From positions 24,546 through 88,545 of the forward strand of contig CAZDEO010000010.1 of NCBI GenBank assembly GCA_964504445.1: DNA of 64,000 bases, in the 5' to 3' direction. Positions 1-8,253 of the stretch are shown here, piece after piece (position 1 is the first letter of the stretch; every line of letters starts with the position of its first letter). Under the pieces are notes generated by a model, which was given only the letters and a program-made list of their open reading frames with translations, was not told where the DNA came from and searched no databases. A program made the position numbers and the translations under genes. Source of the stretch: JACSRF01 sp964504445. Its GTDB lineage: Bacteria > Chloroflexota > Anaerolineae > Promineifilales > Promineifilaceae.

Positions 1-1
1 C

Positions 2-1363
2 TCCAACCGCCACCCCCGCGCCGACTTCGAGCACGACGCCACCGAACTGTACACCATCCCCACAGAAGGGGGAGAAATGCAGCAAATACAGGCAGATTAC
101 GGCCGTAAATTCGCCCCCACCTACTCCCCCGACGGCCAATGGATAGCCTACCTGGGCCGCCCCCAAAAAGGTAAATGGTACCAAAACGCTGCCCTTTACC
201 TGGTTCCCGCCAGCGGCGGCGCGTCGCGCAACGTCACCGCCACCCTAGACGTACACCTGAGCAGCGCCACCAACGGCGACGTGAACAGCCCCGGCTTCAC
301 CACGCCAACCTGGGCCAGCAACAGCCAGGCCCTTTTGGCACTGGCTTCTGTGCGCGGGGACCAGCCGGTGCTGCGCCTGGGCACTCAGGGGGAAATGGCA
401 ACGGTAGCAGGCGAGGGCGTCATTGGCGGCTTTAGCCTTAGCGCCGACCAGCAAAAGCTGGCCTTTGTGCGCCAAACCCTCACCGACCCCGGCCAAATTT
501 GGGTGCAAGACCTGGTCAGTGGGCAAGCCCAGCCCCTCACCCAACTCAATGCCCGCTTGCTGGCCGAGTTAGACCTGGGCCATGTCGAGGAAGTGCGCTT
601 CGCGGCGCCCGACGGCCAGGAGTTGGATGGCTGGATCACCTTCCCGCCCAACTTCGACGCCCGCCAGCAGTACCCGTCCATTTTGGAAATTCACGGCGGG
701 CCGCAGACGCAATACGGCCGTACCTTCATGCACGAGTTTTACTACCTGGCCGCCCAGGGCTATGTAGTGTACTGGAGCAACCCGCGCGGCAGCCAGGGCT
801 ACGGCGAAGCGTTTGCCGGGGCCATTTACGGGCAATGGGGCACGGTGGACTATGCCGATGTAATGGCCTGGGCCGACTACATGGCTGCCCAGCCCTACAT
901 TGACCCGCAGCGTATGGGCGTTACCGGCGGCAGCTACGGCGGCTACATGACCACCCTCATTATTGGCAAAACCAACCGCTTCAAAGCGGCCGTTTCCCAA
1001 CGCGCCGTCACCAACGTCATCAGCTTCTACGGCTCTAGCGACCTGAACTGGGGCGCCGAGAACCTGATGGGCACGGAACAGCCCCCCTGGGAAGCGCTGG
1101 ACGCTTATTGGGAGATGTCGCCCATGAAATATGTGGGCAATGCCCAGACGCCCACGCTACTCATCCACAGCGAACAAGACCTGCGCTGCGACAAGGAGCA
1201 GAGTGAGCAGGTGTTTGTGGCCTTGCGCCGCCTGAATGTAGACGCCGAGCTGGTACTGTTCCCGGAAGAGTCGCACGGCTTGAGCAGAAACGGCCGTACC
1301 GACCGGCGCATTGCCCGCCTCAACCATATGCTGCGCTGGTTCGAAACCTATTTGAAAAATTAG
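2..1363 (+). CDS. S9 family prolyl oligopeptidase-like peptidase, 5' truncated
   Basis: Serine peptidase of the S9 (prolyl oligopeptidase/acylaminoacyl-peptidase) family, expected to cleave short peptides. The frame is open from the window edge, so the true start lies upstream; the first internal ATG is at 77. Numbering from that ATG, the N-terminal half has beta-propeller blades of the PD40 type (APTYSPDGQWIAYLG). The C-terminal half is an alpha/beta hydrolase with the nucleophile motif GGSYGGYM (Ser about 286), an Asp at about 368 in SEQDLRCD and the catalytic His at about 400 in ESHGL. The triad is complete and in the usual order. No neighbour in the window suggests a specific substrate. 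The family call is secure; the exact peptidase specificity is not. Confidence 0.93.
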   Translation, partial: SNRHPRADFEHDATELYTIPTEGGEMQQIQADYGRKFAPTYSPDGQWIAYLGRPQKGKWYQNAALYLVPASGGASRNVTATLDVHLSSATNGDVNSPGFTTPTWASNSQALLALASVRGDQPVLRLGTQGEMATVAGEGVIGGFSLSADQQKLAFVRQTLTDPGQIWVQDLVSGQAQPLTQLNARLLAELDLGHVEEVRFAAPDGQELDGWITFPPNFDARQQYPSILEIHGGPQTQYGRTFMHEFYYLAAQGYVVYWSNPRGSQGYGEAFAGAIYGQWGTVDYADVMAWADYMAAQPYIDPQRMGVTGGSYGGYMTTLIIGKTNRFKAAVSQRAVTNVISFYGSSDLNWGAENLMGTEQPPWEALDAYWEMSPMKYVGNAQTPTLLIHSEQDLRCDKEQSEQVFVALRRLNVDAELVLFPEESHGLSRNGRTDRRIARLNHMLRWFETYLKN

Positions 1364-1449
1364 TACTTGTCTGGGATCGCCATTCCATGTTATGCTGTTT
1401 TTGACTTACAGATAATCTGTATGAGCAGAATTTCAGCAAGAGGTGACAA

Positions 1450-1716
1450 GTGAGCGCAACAATTCAAGTCCGCCAGCGCGGCACGCTAACCCTACCGATT
1501 GATTTACGCGAAAAATACGGGATTCAGGCTGGGGATACCTTTCGTGTGCTCGATTTAGATGGCATCTTTGTACTGACCCCCATGACGCCAATGGTTCCCG
1601 AATTGGCCCAAGAAATAGAGCGATTGCGGTTGGAAGCGGGTCTGGACACAGCAGACCTTTTGCAAGCGCTGCGTGAACAACGCGAGCAATATTTCCTGGA
1701 AAATTATGCCTACTGA
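1450..1716 (+). CDS. AbrB/SpoVT-type antitoxin
   Basis: Small DNA-binding protein of 88 residues, the probable antitoxin of a type II toxin-antitoxin pair. The N-terminal 45 residues have the swapped-hairpin AbrB/MazE pattern (QVRQRGTLTLPIDLREKYGI, then QAGDTFRVLDLDG). The C-terminal 40 residues are charged and helical, as expected for a toxin-neutralising tail. Start is GTG, supported by AGAGGTG about 6 nt upstream. The reading frame overlaps the following PIN gene by 11 bp, so the two are probably translationally coupled. As known for such pairs, it would repress its own operon by binding the upstream spacer (inference). Confidence 0.82.
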   Translation: MSATIQVRQRGTLTLPIDLREKYGIQAGDTFRVLDLDGIFVLTPMTPMVPELAQEIERLRLEAGLDTADLLQALREQREQYFLENYAY

Positions 1717-2146
1717 ACTCCCATACGTTTTCATCGACGCCGATGTGCTTTTTGCCGGATCAGCCTCAGCAGCAGAACATGGAGCCAGTTTGGTTGTTTT
1801 ACGCATGTCGGAAATCACTCTCATAAAGGCTATTACGTCTGAACAAGTGATAACCGAGGTAGAACGAAATCTGAATCAGAAATTACCGGCCGCTTTACCC
1901 GCTTTTCGTTTGCTGGTCAGCCGCTGCTTAACAGTTGTGAATAATCCCTCACGGGCAGAATTAGCAAACTTTGCGGGTCTGGCAGATATCAAAGATTTAC
2001 CGATTTTGGTAACGGCCGTACGTGAACAATGCCCCTGGCTCATTTCCTACAATACCCGCCATTTTCAACCCGGCCATCCCGATGTAACAGTGCTGCCACC
2101 AGGGGCATTCATCCAACGCGTGCGCCATTTACTCACTCACCTTTAG
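1706..2146 (+). CDS. PIN domain toxin (VapC-like)
   Basis: PIN-fold protein of 146 residues, a probable ribonuclease toxin paired with the AbrB-type gene just upstream. Visible acidic positions fit a PIN active site: Asp in VFIDADVLFAG near the N-terminus, Glu in SEQVITEVERNL and Asp in AGLADIKDLPIL, followed by the typical C-terminal YNTRHF segment. An in-frame ATG at 1673 exists, but it would lie deep in the antitoxin gene; the ATG at 1706 places the PIN motif at residue 10 as in the family. The 3' end overlaps the convergent tsaC gene by 18 bp. RNA target unknown. Confidence 0.78.
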   Translation: MPTELPYVFIDADVLFAGSASAAEHGASLVVLRMSEITLIKAITSEQVITEVERNLNQKLPAALPAFRLLVSRCLTVVNNPSRAELANFAGLADIKDLPILVTAVREQCPWLISYNTRHFQPGHPDVTVLPPGAFIQRVRHLLTHL

Positions 2147-3193
2147 CACCCGCTCGGCGGCACGCACCAGCCGGTCATGCACGGCCAACCCCAGCCCCAC
2201 CTGCGGAAAGTCGCGGGCCAAAATCAGGCTCACGTCCAGGCGGTCAATCTGGCGCAGGGTGTAGAAAAGCTGCCGCGCTACCCCTTCCAGGTCGGCCACG
2301 GAACCGACCACGGCCGTTTCCCATTCCCCTGCCGCAAAAAAGGGCACGTCCTCTTGCGCCAGCAACAATGCTACGGAACGGCCGTTTCCCCGCTGTTCCT
2401 TTGCCGTTTGTAGCATGGCCTGGCGCACGGCCGTTTCCTCCCCCGTAAACAGCCACAATTCCGTGTGCGGCGCATAATGCCGCTCCAGCATCCCCGGCGA
2501 AGGCAGGTCGGTATGGGGTGGAGCCATTTGCCGCTGCACGGCCACCTCTGGCAAAAGCGCTTGCAGCGCCTCCAGGGGTACGCCGCCGGGCCGCAGCAGC
2601 AGCGGCTTTTCGCCGGTTATGTCAAGTACTGTAGACTCTACCCCCACCAACGTTGGGCCGCCATCCAAAATGAGGGCAACTTCTCCGGCCAAATCCTCCC
2701 ACACGTGCTGGGCACTGGTGGGGCTGGTATGGCTAAAACGATTGGCGCTGGGCGCGCCAATGGGCGTGCCGGCGGCGTAAATGAGGGCCAGGGCAACGGG
2801 GTGCGCCGGGCAGCGCACGGCCACAGTGGGGCCACCCGCGGTGACTACGTCGGGCACGGCCGTGCCCTTGGGCAGCACCAGGGTTAGCGGGCCGGGCCAA
2901 AACTGGTTGGCTAACTGGTAAGCCAGCGGGGGCACGTTTTGCGCTACGCGGGGCAACTCTGCCGCGTCGGCTACGTGGACGATGATGGGGTCGTAGAACG
3001 GCCGTTTCTTGGCCGCAAAAATGCGGGCAACGGCCGTGCTATTCAGCGCATCTGCCCCCAGGCCATACACCGTCTCTGTGGGAAAGGCCACCAGCCCTCC
3101 CTGTTGAATAATGGCAGCAGCTTCGTGGAGAACGGCCGTAGCCTCCGGCGTGTCCAGCCGCATGGGGTCAACTTTTAGCACACGTGTCTGCAT
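2129..3193 (-). CDS. tsaC: L-threonylcarbamoyladenylate synthase (YrdC-Sua5)
   Basis: Makes threonylcarbamoyl-AMP from threonine, bicarbonate and ATP, the first step of tRNA t6A37 modification in the cytoplasm. The 354 residues match the long Sua5 form. An N-terminal YrdC domain (about 10-210) has FPTETVYGLGADA, the KKRPFYDP lysine/arginine loop and GAPSANRFSHTSPT. A C-terminal Sua5 domain (about 215-350) begins after the SPGMLERHYAP linker. The start at MQTRVLKVDP precedes the domain by 20 residues; a second Met (MRLDTPEA) is an alternative. It ends tail-to-tail with the PIN gene. The gene carries an unusually dense set of ACGGCCGT sites, seven within about 830 bp, without disturbing the recognised motifs. 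Confidence 0.95.
   Translation of the reverse strand: MQTRVLKVDPMRLDTPEATAVLHEAAAIIQQGGLVAFPTETVYGLGADALNSTAVARIFAAKKRPFYDPIIVHVADAAELPRVAQNVPPLAYQLANQFWPGPLTLVLPKGTAVPDVVTAGGPTVAVRCPAHPVALALIYAAGTPIGAPSANRFSHTSPTSAQHVWEDLAGEVALILDGGPTLVGVESTVLDITGEKPLLLRPGGVPLEALQALLPEVAVQRQMAPPHTDLPSPGMLERHYAPHTELWLFTGEETAVRQAMLQTAKEQRGNGRSVALLLAQEDVPFFAAGEWETAVVGSVADLEGVARQLFYTLRQIDRLDVSLILARDFPQVGLGLAVHDRLVRAAERVLKVSE
2310..3139. repeat. Densest cluster of the dispersed ACGGCCGT palindrome
   Basis: Seven exact copies of the 8-bp palindrome ACGGCCGT start at 2310, 2378, 2428, 2856, 2998, 3030 and 3132, all inside tsaC. The same octamer recurs about 73 times across the window, in coding and non-coding DNA, often as GGAAACGGCCGTTTCC or one half of it. 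In coding DNA it is read as ETAV, NGR or RP-type tripeptides depending on the frame. This entry marks the densest cluster; the full list is in the findings. Confidence 0.9.
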
Positions 3194-3198
3194 GGCAG

Positions 3199-4947
3199 CT
3201 ATTCGTAGCGGGCAAAAATGCGCTGATAGTCGCGGCTGCGCGCCAAAAGCTCCTCGTGGGTGCCCTGATCCACCAATTCCCCCTGCTTCAGCACCAAAAT
3301 GCGGTCCGCCCAGCGAATCTGGCTCAGGCGGTGCGTGATGAGGAAGGTCGTCCGCGCCTCGCTGATGCGCCGCATTGCCTGCTGAATCTTGTCCTCTGTG
3401 GCGCTGTCAATGGCGCTGGTGCTATCATCCAAAATCAGCACCCGCGGGTTCGTTAAAAACGCCCGCGCAATGGCAATACGCTGCCGCTGCCCCCCAGAAA
3501 GCGTCACCCCGCGCTCACCCACCTCCGTCTCATACCCATCCTTAAAGCTCATAATAAAGTCATGGGCCTGGGCTTCGCGGGCGGCGTGCTCAATCTCCTC
3601 CTGAGTGGCGCCAGCGCTGCCAAAAGCAATATTTTCTGCCAGGGTGCGCGAAAACAAAAATACATCCTGCTCGATAAAGGAAATTTGCGAGCGCAACGCC
3701 TCCAGTTGCCACTCCCGCACGTCAACCCCATCTACCAGCACACGCCCCTCTGTGGCGTCAAAAATGCGGTTAATCAGGCGGGTCAGGGTCGTTTTGCCGC
3801 TGCCCGTTTGCCCCACAATGGCAATTGTCTCTCCTGGTTTGGCGGTGAATGTGACGTTTCGCAGCACCGGCGCACCATCATAGCCAAAGCTGACGTTTTC
3901 AAAAGTCACTTCACCCTGTAATGGCTGGTCGTAACCGGTTACATTTTCGTCCAGGGCGGTCTCTGTGTTAATCAGCTCTAAAATGCGCCGCGCGCTGGCA
4001 ATGCCAATTTGCACCAGGTTGAAGGCAAAAATGGAAACGAAGGTGGGGAAACGCAATACGCCAACCAAGCCGACAAAGGTGACCACGGTACCCAGGGTAA
4101 TTTCCCCGGCGCGCCAGAGGTACATACCGTGCAAAAAGGCCGCCGCCCAGGCTATGCTGAACATGAGCATAGGCAAATAGCGGGCCTGGATAGCCCCTTG
4201 CTCAATGAAATGGTCGCGGTATTTGCCCGCGTCGCGCACAAATTTATTAAGTTCTTGCCGTTCTTGGGCGCTGCCTTTTACCACTTCGATACCGGCAATG
4301 GCTTCAGCCAGGCCGGCGTTCATGTCGCCAAACTGTTGGCGCAGGGCGTTGCTCACGGGATTAAGCTGCCGGGCATAGTCGGCCACGGTAAGGATCAGGG
4401 TAATCAGGAAAATGCCGGGAACAAGCAGCAGGCGGGTGTCTAGGGTGATAATGAGGCTGATGGGGGCCACAATGCCCAGGGTCGCGTCAAAAATGAGCAT
4501 CAGCCCTGGACTAAACATAATGTTCAGGGACCGCACGTCGTTGGTGGCGCGGGCCATAATGTCACCAATGCGTTGTTTGCCGTGAAAGGTCTGGCTTTTG
4601 CCCAGCAGGCTGGCGTAGAGTTCGTCGCGGGCGTCGCGCTCAATGCGCTGGGCGATGAATTCGTTGGCATAGTTACGCCCCAACCCCATGAGGCCTTGGG
4701 TGGCAGCCGCAGCGAAGACGCTCAGCGCCAGGGCTAGCAGGGCTGCGGTGGCCCAATCTGGCTGTATAATGAGGTCAAAGGCACGGCCAATGAAGACTTG
4801 GATGTAGCTGTAGGCGTAGTTGTTGATCACGGCCGTTAGCGTCACCAGCAAAGGTAACAGTGGGTAGCGCAGGGTATGAGACAAAATCCAACGCACCGGA
4901 CCACGGCGATTATAGGTATATTCCTGCTCTAGCTTAAATTCGCGCAT
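3199..4947 (-). CDS. ABC exporter half-transporter, fused permease and ATPase
   Basis: Type IV ABC exporter subunit of 582 residues in the plasma membrane. Six membrane spans lie in residues 1 to about 320. The ATPase domain has Walker A GQTGSGKTT (about 376-384), signature LSGGQRQR (about 482), Walker B LILDDSTSAID (about 506) and an H-loop in LITHRLSQ. The residue after the Walker B aspartate is Asp rather than the catalytic Glu, a feature of the degenerate site in heterodimeric exporters. A partner half is therefore expected, but none is adjacent; the upstream spacer holds a scaffold gap. The substrate (drug or lipid) cannot be told. It is only 5 bp from the start of tsaC. Confidence 0.93.
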   Translation of the reverse strand: MREFKLEQEYTYNRRGPVRWILSHTLRYPLLPLLVTLTAVINNYAYSYIQVFIGRAFDLIIQPDWATAALLALALSVFAAAATQGLMGLGRNYANEFIAQRIERDARDELYASLLGKSQTFHGKQRIGDIMARATNDVRSLNIMFSPGLMLIFDATLGIVAPISLIITLDTRLLLVPGIFLITLILTVADYARQLNPVSNALRQQFGDMNAGLAEAIAGIEVVKGSAQERQELNKFVRDAGKYRDHFIEQGAIQARYLPMLMFSIAWAAAFLHGMYLWRAGEITLGTVVTFVGLVGVLRFPTFVSIFAFNLVQIGIASARRILELINTETALDENVTGYDQPLQGEVTFENVSFGYDGAPVLRNVTFTAKPGETIAIVGQTGSGKTTLTRLINRIFDATEGRVLVDGVDVREWQLEALRSQISFIEQDVFLFSRTLAENIAFGSAGATQEEIEHAAREAQAHDFIMSFKDGYETEVGERGVTLSGGQRQRIAIARAFLTNPRVLILDDSTSAIDSATEDKIQQAMRRISEARTTFLITHRLSQIRWADRILVLKQGELVDQGTHEELLARSRDYQRIFARYE

Positions 4948-4994
4948 CTTTCTCTTAGCGTGAAAGGTAGTTCATGGGGCCTCCTGCATCAGCC

Positions 4995-5049
4995 TTAACT
5001 CATTTTCGGCTCACAGCTTACGGCCCACAGTTTACGGCTTACGGTTTAC
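4995..5049. repeat. 55-bp repeat, left copy at scaffold gap
   Basis: This 55-bp sequence is identical to 5150-5204 on the other side of the N run. It consists of drifting short units (TTACGGCTTACGGTTTAC and CGGCTCACAGCTTACGGCC). An exact 55-mer at both contig ends is what a de Bruijn assembler run at k=55 leaves behind, so the true gap may be zero or a collapsed repeat. Confidence 0.85.
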
Positions 5050-5149
5050 NNNNNNNNNNNNNNNNNNNNNNNNNNNNNNNNNNNNNNNNNNNNNNNNNNN
5101 NNNNNNNNNNNNNNNNNNNNNNNNNNNNNNNNNNNNNNNNNNNNNNNNN
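5050..5149. other. Scaffold gap, 100 N
   Basis: Exactly 100 N, a conventional placeholder length. It lies between the ABC exporter gene and the deoxynucleoside kinase gene. The remaining spacer (4948-5207) is made of degenerate short repeats and shows no gene. Confidence 0.98.
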
Positions 5150-5204
5150 TTAACTCATTTTCGGCTCACAGCTTACGGCCCACAGTTTACGGCTTACGGT
5201 TTAC
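5150..5204. repeat. 55-bp repeat, right copy at scaffold gap
   Basis: Exact duplicate of 4995-5049. It continues into further units of the same kind (CGCTCACGGGTTAC) up to the stop codon of the kinase gene. Confidence 0.85.
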
Positions 5205-5207
5205 CGC

Positions 5208-5867
5208 TCACGGGTTACTCTCCCCATTTTCGGGGAACACCACTTCCTCTTTGCCGGCCAGTTTATCCTGAATATAAGCCAGCACCACGTCTAAATGTTG
5301 GGGCTTATGCACAAAGTCTAGCTGCTGGCTGGGAATGGTCAATACCGGGCAGAGGTCAAAGGTTGCCAGCCATTCATCATAAAAGGATTCCAGCAATGTA
5401 AGATATTCTGCCGAAATGCCCGTCTCTACGGTCCGCGCCCGCTGGCGGATGCGTGCCATTAACACCGCTACTGGGCACTGCAAATATAAGAGCAGATCGG
5501 GACGCGGCAGTTGGCGCGTAATCAGGTCAAAAACCCGACGATAGGCTAGGTAATCTCGCTCCGTAAGGTTACCCATGTGGTGCAAGGCGCGGGCAAAAAT
5601 ATGGGCATCCTCGTAAATACTGCGGTCGGCAATGGCAGACCCTGGGCTGGCGGCGAGCTTGATATGCTGTTCGGCGCGATGGCCTAAGAAGAAAACCTGT
5701 AAATGAAAGGACCACTGGCGCATATCAGCATAAAAATCAGGCAGATAAGGGTTATCGGCGACCGATTCGTACCCCGTCTGCCAGCCAAGGCGAGCGCCCA
5801 GGCGTTCCGTCAGCGATGTTTTGCCCGCACCAATATTTCCGGCAACCAGAATTAGGCGATTTGTCAT
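5208..5867 (-). CDS. Deoxynucleoside kinase (dAK/dGK family)
   Basis: Phosphorylates deoxynucleosides for nucleotide salvage in the cytoplasm. The 219 residues have the family layout: P-loop GNIGAGKTSL at 10-19, ESVADNPYL substrate loop at about 34-42, DRSIYEDAHIFA (the DRS/ExxxF motif), and RIRQRARTVETGI with the lid arginines. Length matches bacterial dGK/dAK enzymes. Which base is preferred cannot be read from sequence alone. It is transcribed in the same direction as the ABC gene, but the scaffold gap lies between them. Confidence 0.9.
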   Translation of the reverse strand: MTNRLILVAGNIGAGKTSLTERLGARLGWQTGYESVADNPYLPDFYADMRQWSFHLQVFFLGHRAEQHIKLAASPGSAIADRSIYEDAHIFARALHHMGNLTERDYLAYRRVFDLITRQLPRPDLLLYLQCPVAVLMARIRQRARTVETGISAEYLTLLESFYDEWLATFDLCPVLTIPSQQLDFVHKPQHLDVVLAYIQDKLAGKEEVVFPENGESNP

Positions 5868-5964
5868 AAGCTATTCTTCAAGGTCAAGAAGCATAATTGT
5901 CGGGGGATAAGGGTCACTTGTCAACAATCAACTATAGCGGCTACAACATAGTTCACATAATGTG

Positions 5965-5970
5965 TATAAT
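5965..5970 (+). promoter_or_regulatory. Possible -10 box for plsC
   Basis: A perfect TATAAT lies 29 nt before the plsC start in an AT-rich spacer. A matching -35 hexamer at 16-18 bp is not convincing, so only the -10 is claimed. Confidence 0.4.
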
Positions 5971-5999
5971 AACTGCCTAAATCATGCAAGGACTAAATT

Positions 6000-6674
6000 A
6001 TGCGATGGATCGTTCGTCTATTTGCCAAATTGCTTATCTTTATCATTGCCGATGTTAAGGTTTACGGTCTGGAAAAGCTGCCTCTAACTGGCGCTTGCAT
6101 TGTAGCCTCAAATCATCTTGGCCGGCTGGATGCTGTATTGACCTTGACGGTGACCAATCGCCAGGATCTCATCTTGATGATAGCAGAAAAATATGAACGG
6201 GTGGCTTTGTGGCGCTTTGTGGCGCGTGCGCTGGATGCCTTTTTTGTAAACCGCTACGAACCTGACTTAAAAGCGCTGCGGGAGGTCACGCGGCGGTTAA
6301 AATGTGGCGAGTTTTTGGTAATTGCCCCAGAGGGCACGCGCAGTAAAACGGAGTCTTTGCAGCCAGGAAAGCATGGGGCTGTGTATCTGGCGCAAAAGAC
6401 TGGCGCCGTTGTTTTGCCGGTGGCCCTCTATGGCACAGAAGATCGGGTGGTCAAGCAAAATTTGCGCCGTCTTAAACGCAGCCAATTCGTGCTTCGCACG
6501 GGTGAACCTTACACGCTGCCCCCTAATTCCGAAAAGGCGCGGGACGTGTTTTTAGAGGAGCAAACAGAGGAGTTGATGTGCCGCATTGCGGCGTTGTTGC
6601 CAGAGACATATCGGGGCGTATATGCTAACCATCCCCGGCTGCAGGCGCTGTTGGCAGAGGGATATGGGCAGTAG
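6000..6674 (+). CDS. plsC: 1-acyl-sn-glycerol-3-phosphate acyltransferase
   Basis: Transfers an acyl chain to lysophosphatidic acid to make phosphatidic acid at the cytoplasmic membrane face. The 224 residues contain the HX4D catalytic motif in SNHLGRLDAV (His39, Asp44), the Glu-Gly-Thr-Arg motif in APEGTRSK near residue 108 and the later VALYGTEDRV block. A hydrophobic N-terminal helix (LFAKLLIFIIADV) may anchor it. It stands alone between a minus-strand kinase gene and a convergent minus-strand gene. The ATG follows a purine-poor leader; AAGGA about 12 nt upstream is a weak ribosome site. Confidence 0.93.
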   Translation: MRWIVRLFAKLLIFIIADVKVYGLEKLPLTGACIVASNHLGRLDAVLTLTVTNRQDLILMIAEKYERVALWRFVARALDAFFVNRYEPDLKALREVTRRLKCGEFLVIAPEGTRSKTESLQPGKHGAVYLAQKTGAVVLPVALYGTEDRVVKQNLRRLKRSQFVLRTGEPYTLPPNSEKARDVFLEEQTEELMCRIAALLPETYRGVYANHPRLQALLAEGYGQ

Positions 6675-6692
6675 CCAGGAACACCCTGGCAA

Positions 6693-7319
6693 CTACCTGG
6701 AGAAAGGGGCCGACATAGAATTAAGTTGAATGGGCGGTAGGGTGCGGCGTTTACGGCCGTGCAGCCAGACAAGCAGCGCCAGAAGCAAAACGGGCACGAC
6801 AACCAGCCAGGGCGGCAGAGGCGAAATTGCCATGGGCAGTGGGGATGGCGGTGTTTGGGCTTTTTCCCAGGGGATGGCCAGAGAACGGGCATTGGTGGTA
6901 ATACTCCCGGCAAAATTGGCGTCCGCCACATTGCTTCTCCGCAGGGTAGCACGGCTTAAGTTGGCGCCGCTGACGTTTGCTTTTTGCCAGTTAGTGGCAA
7001 TAATTTTTGCTCCGGTGAAGTCTGTTTTGTGGCAGTTGGCGTTGGCTAAATTTGCACCCACCAAAAGCGCGCCGGACAAATTTGCCGCAGATAGGTCCGC
7101 ACGGCTCAAATCGCAACCAATGATTAAAGCGTGGCGCAAATTAGTGCCGCTAAGGTTTGCGCCAGACAGTTGCAGCCCTGCCAGGCGCATGGCGGGAAGA
7201 TCTGCCCCACTTAAGTCAACGTCCGGCAAATAGCGGCTTTGGCGCATGGCTTCCAACAGTTCTTCTTTAGTTTGCAGTCGGTTTAAAGTGCTTGGGGCCA
7301 TAAATTCCTCAACAGGCAT
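6693..7319 (-). CDS. Pentapeptide-repeat protein with C-terminal membrane helix
   Basis: Protein of 208 residues. Residues about 30-140 are tandem pentapeptides of the A(N/D)LS(G/R/A) type, which fold as a right-handed quadrilateral beta-helix. A proline-rich linker leads to one strong membrane span (LVVVPVLLLALLVWL, about 172-188) followed by the positive stop HGRKRR, so the repeat domain is tail-anchored. Its ATG overlaps the stop of the preceding methyltransferase gene as TAATG, so the two are almost certainly co-translated. Known roles of the fold range from gyrase protection to scaffolding; none can be chosen here. Confidence 0.88.
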   Translation of the reverse strand: MPVEEFMAPSTLNRLQTKEELLEAMRQSRYLPDVDLSGADLPAMRLAGLQLSGANLSGTNLRHALIIGCDLSRADLSAANLSGALLVGANLANANCHKTDFTGAKIIATNWQKANVSGANLSRATLRRSNVADANFAGSITTNARSLAIPWEKAQTPPSPLPMAISPLPPWLVVVPVLLLALLVWLHGRKRRTLPPIQLNSMSAPFSR

Positions 7320-8221
7320 TAGCCGGAAACCGGTTCTTTGAAATTATAGAGGCTATCTTCGACGGCCCACTGTTTCTGGCAATGGGGATTGGCACAATGG
7401 AGACGCCCGTTTTCCACATCACCCAGAGGGGTCAGGCAGATGGGGCAAGCGAAGAAATTGGGGGGCACGGCCGTTTCCCCCACCATCGGGTGGGCACTAT
7501 TGACAAAGACACTAGGGGCAAGCTGCCACCAATTACCCGTTAACTGGGCTATGCTATCCAGCCTGGCCAGCAGGGATGCTGGGAAGAGTTTTTTCAACAG
7601 GTCAAAGCGAAAATGGGAGACGGTCAACTGGCGGCCCGGGTCAAAACCGGCCTGCTGCAGATGGTCGCGAATCCAGTGCGGGTGAAAATCATAGTTCAAC
7701 TTCACAAACTCCACAGGTTCGCGGGCAAAAGGCGACCAGGCTTGCCACCGCAGCCCATAACGCAAAATGGCCTTCAGGTTTTGCTTGTTGGCAAATTCCA
7801 AAATGTACTGCCCCCCGGGACGAGCGATGCGCGCCAACTGGCGGAATAACGCCGGCACGTCGGCCGCATGGTGCAGTGTGCGTATCTGCACCATTGTTTC
7901 AAACAAGCCCGCCACAAAAGGCATCTGGTACCAATTACCCGCCACGTAGAGAAACCGCGGGTCCATTCCCAAATGGGCCTGCGCCTCCTGCAGCAACGAG
8001 CGAGAATAATCAAAGAGGACAACCGTTTCATATCCTTGATACTCGTCCGCCAGTCGCCCAAAACCAGCGCCAATTTCGATCAGGTTTTTACCACGCAAGG
8101 GCATAAGCCGGCGCAAGGCAATGCGCTCAACGCGATCCTCATAGTCGCGCCCCTGCCCCTCCCAAAAGCGGGTGCGGTAATCTGAGCCTTCGTAGTCGCA
8201 AACGGGGGGCGTGTCAGTCAT
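7319..8221 (-). CDS. Class I SAM methyltransferase with C-terminal zinc ribbon
   Basis: Protein of 300 residues. A Rossmann methyltransferase domain has the SAM-binding motif LIEIGAGFGRLADEY near residue 46, an acidic VVLFDYSRS strand, and a post-motif LARIARPGGQYILEFANK. After residue 255 follow CPICLTPLG and CANPHC, four cysteines arranged like a Trm112-type zinc ribbon. The substrate is unknown; the fold class suggests a small molecule, lipid or quinone more than nucleic acid (inference). It is coupled to the downstream pentapeptide gene by a 1-bp stop/start overlap. A 16-bp near-palindrome sits 13 bp before its start. Confidence 0.85.
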   Translation of the reverse strand: MTDTPPVCDYEGSDYRTRFWEGQGRDYEDRVERIALRRLMPLRGKNLIEIGAGFGRLADEYQGYETVVLFDYSRSLLQEAQAHLGMDPRFLYVAGNWYQMPFVAGLFETMVQIRTLHHAADVPALFRQLARIARPGGQYILEFANKQNLKAILRYGLRWQAWSPFAREPVEFVKLNYDFHPHWIRDHLQQAGFDPGRQLTVSHFRFDLLKKLFPASLLARLDSIAQLTGNWWQLAPSVFVNSAHPMVGETAVPPNFFACPICLTPLGDVENGRLHCANPHCQKQWAVEDSLYNFKEPVSG

Positions 8222-8234
8222 CCTACTCGACGTT

Positions 8235-8250
8235 TGTTTCCCAGGAAACA
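8235..8250. repeat. 16-bp near-palindrome, copy 1
   Basis: TGTTTCCCAGGAAACA has perfect 7-bp inverted arms around a CA centre. An identical copy lies at 8979-8994, so the pair brackets the membrane-protein gene. This copy is directly upstream of the methyltransferase start, where an operator would sit. Confidence 0.55.
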
Positions 8251-8253
8251 GCG

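Noticed and set aside
4995..5215. CRISPR array at the first gap
   Set aside because: Units are short, drifting and without unique spacers; no cas genes are near.
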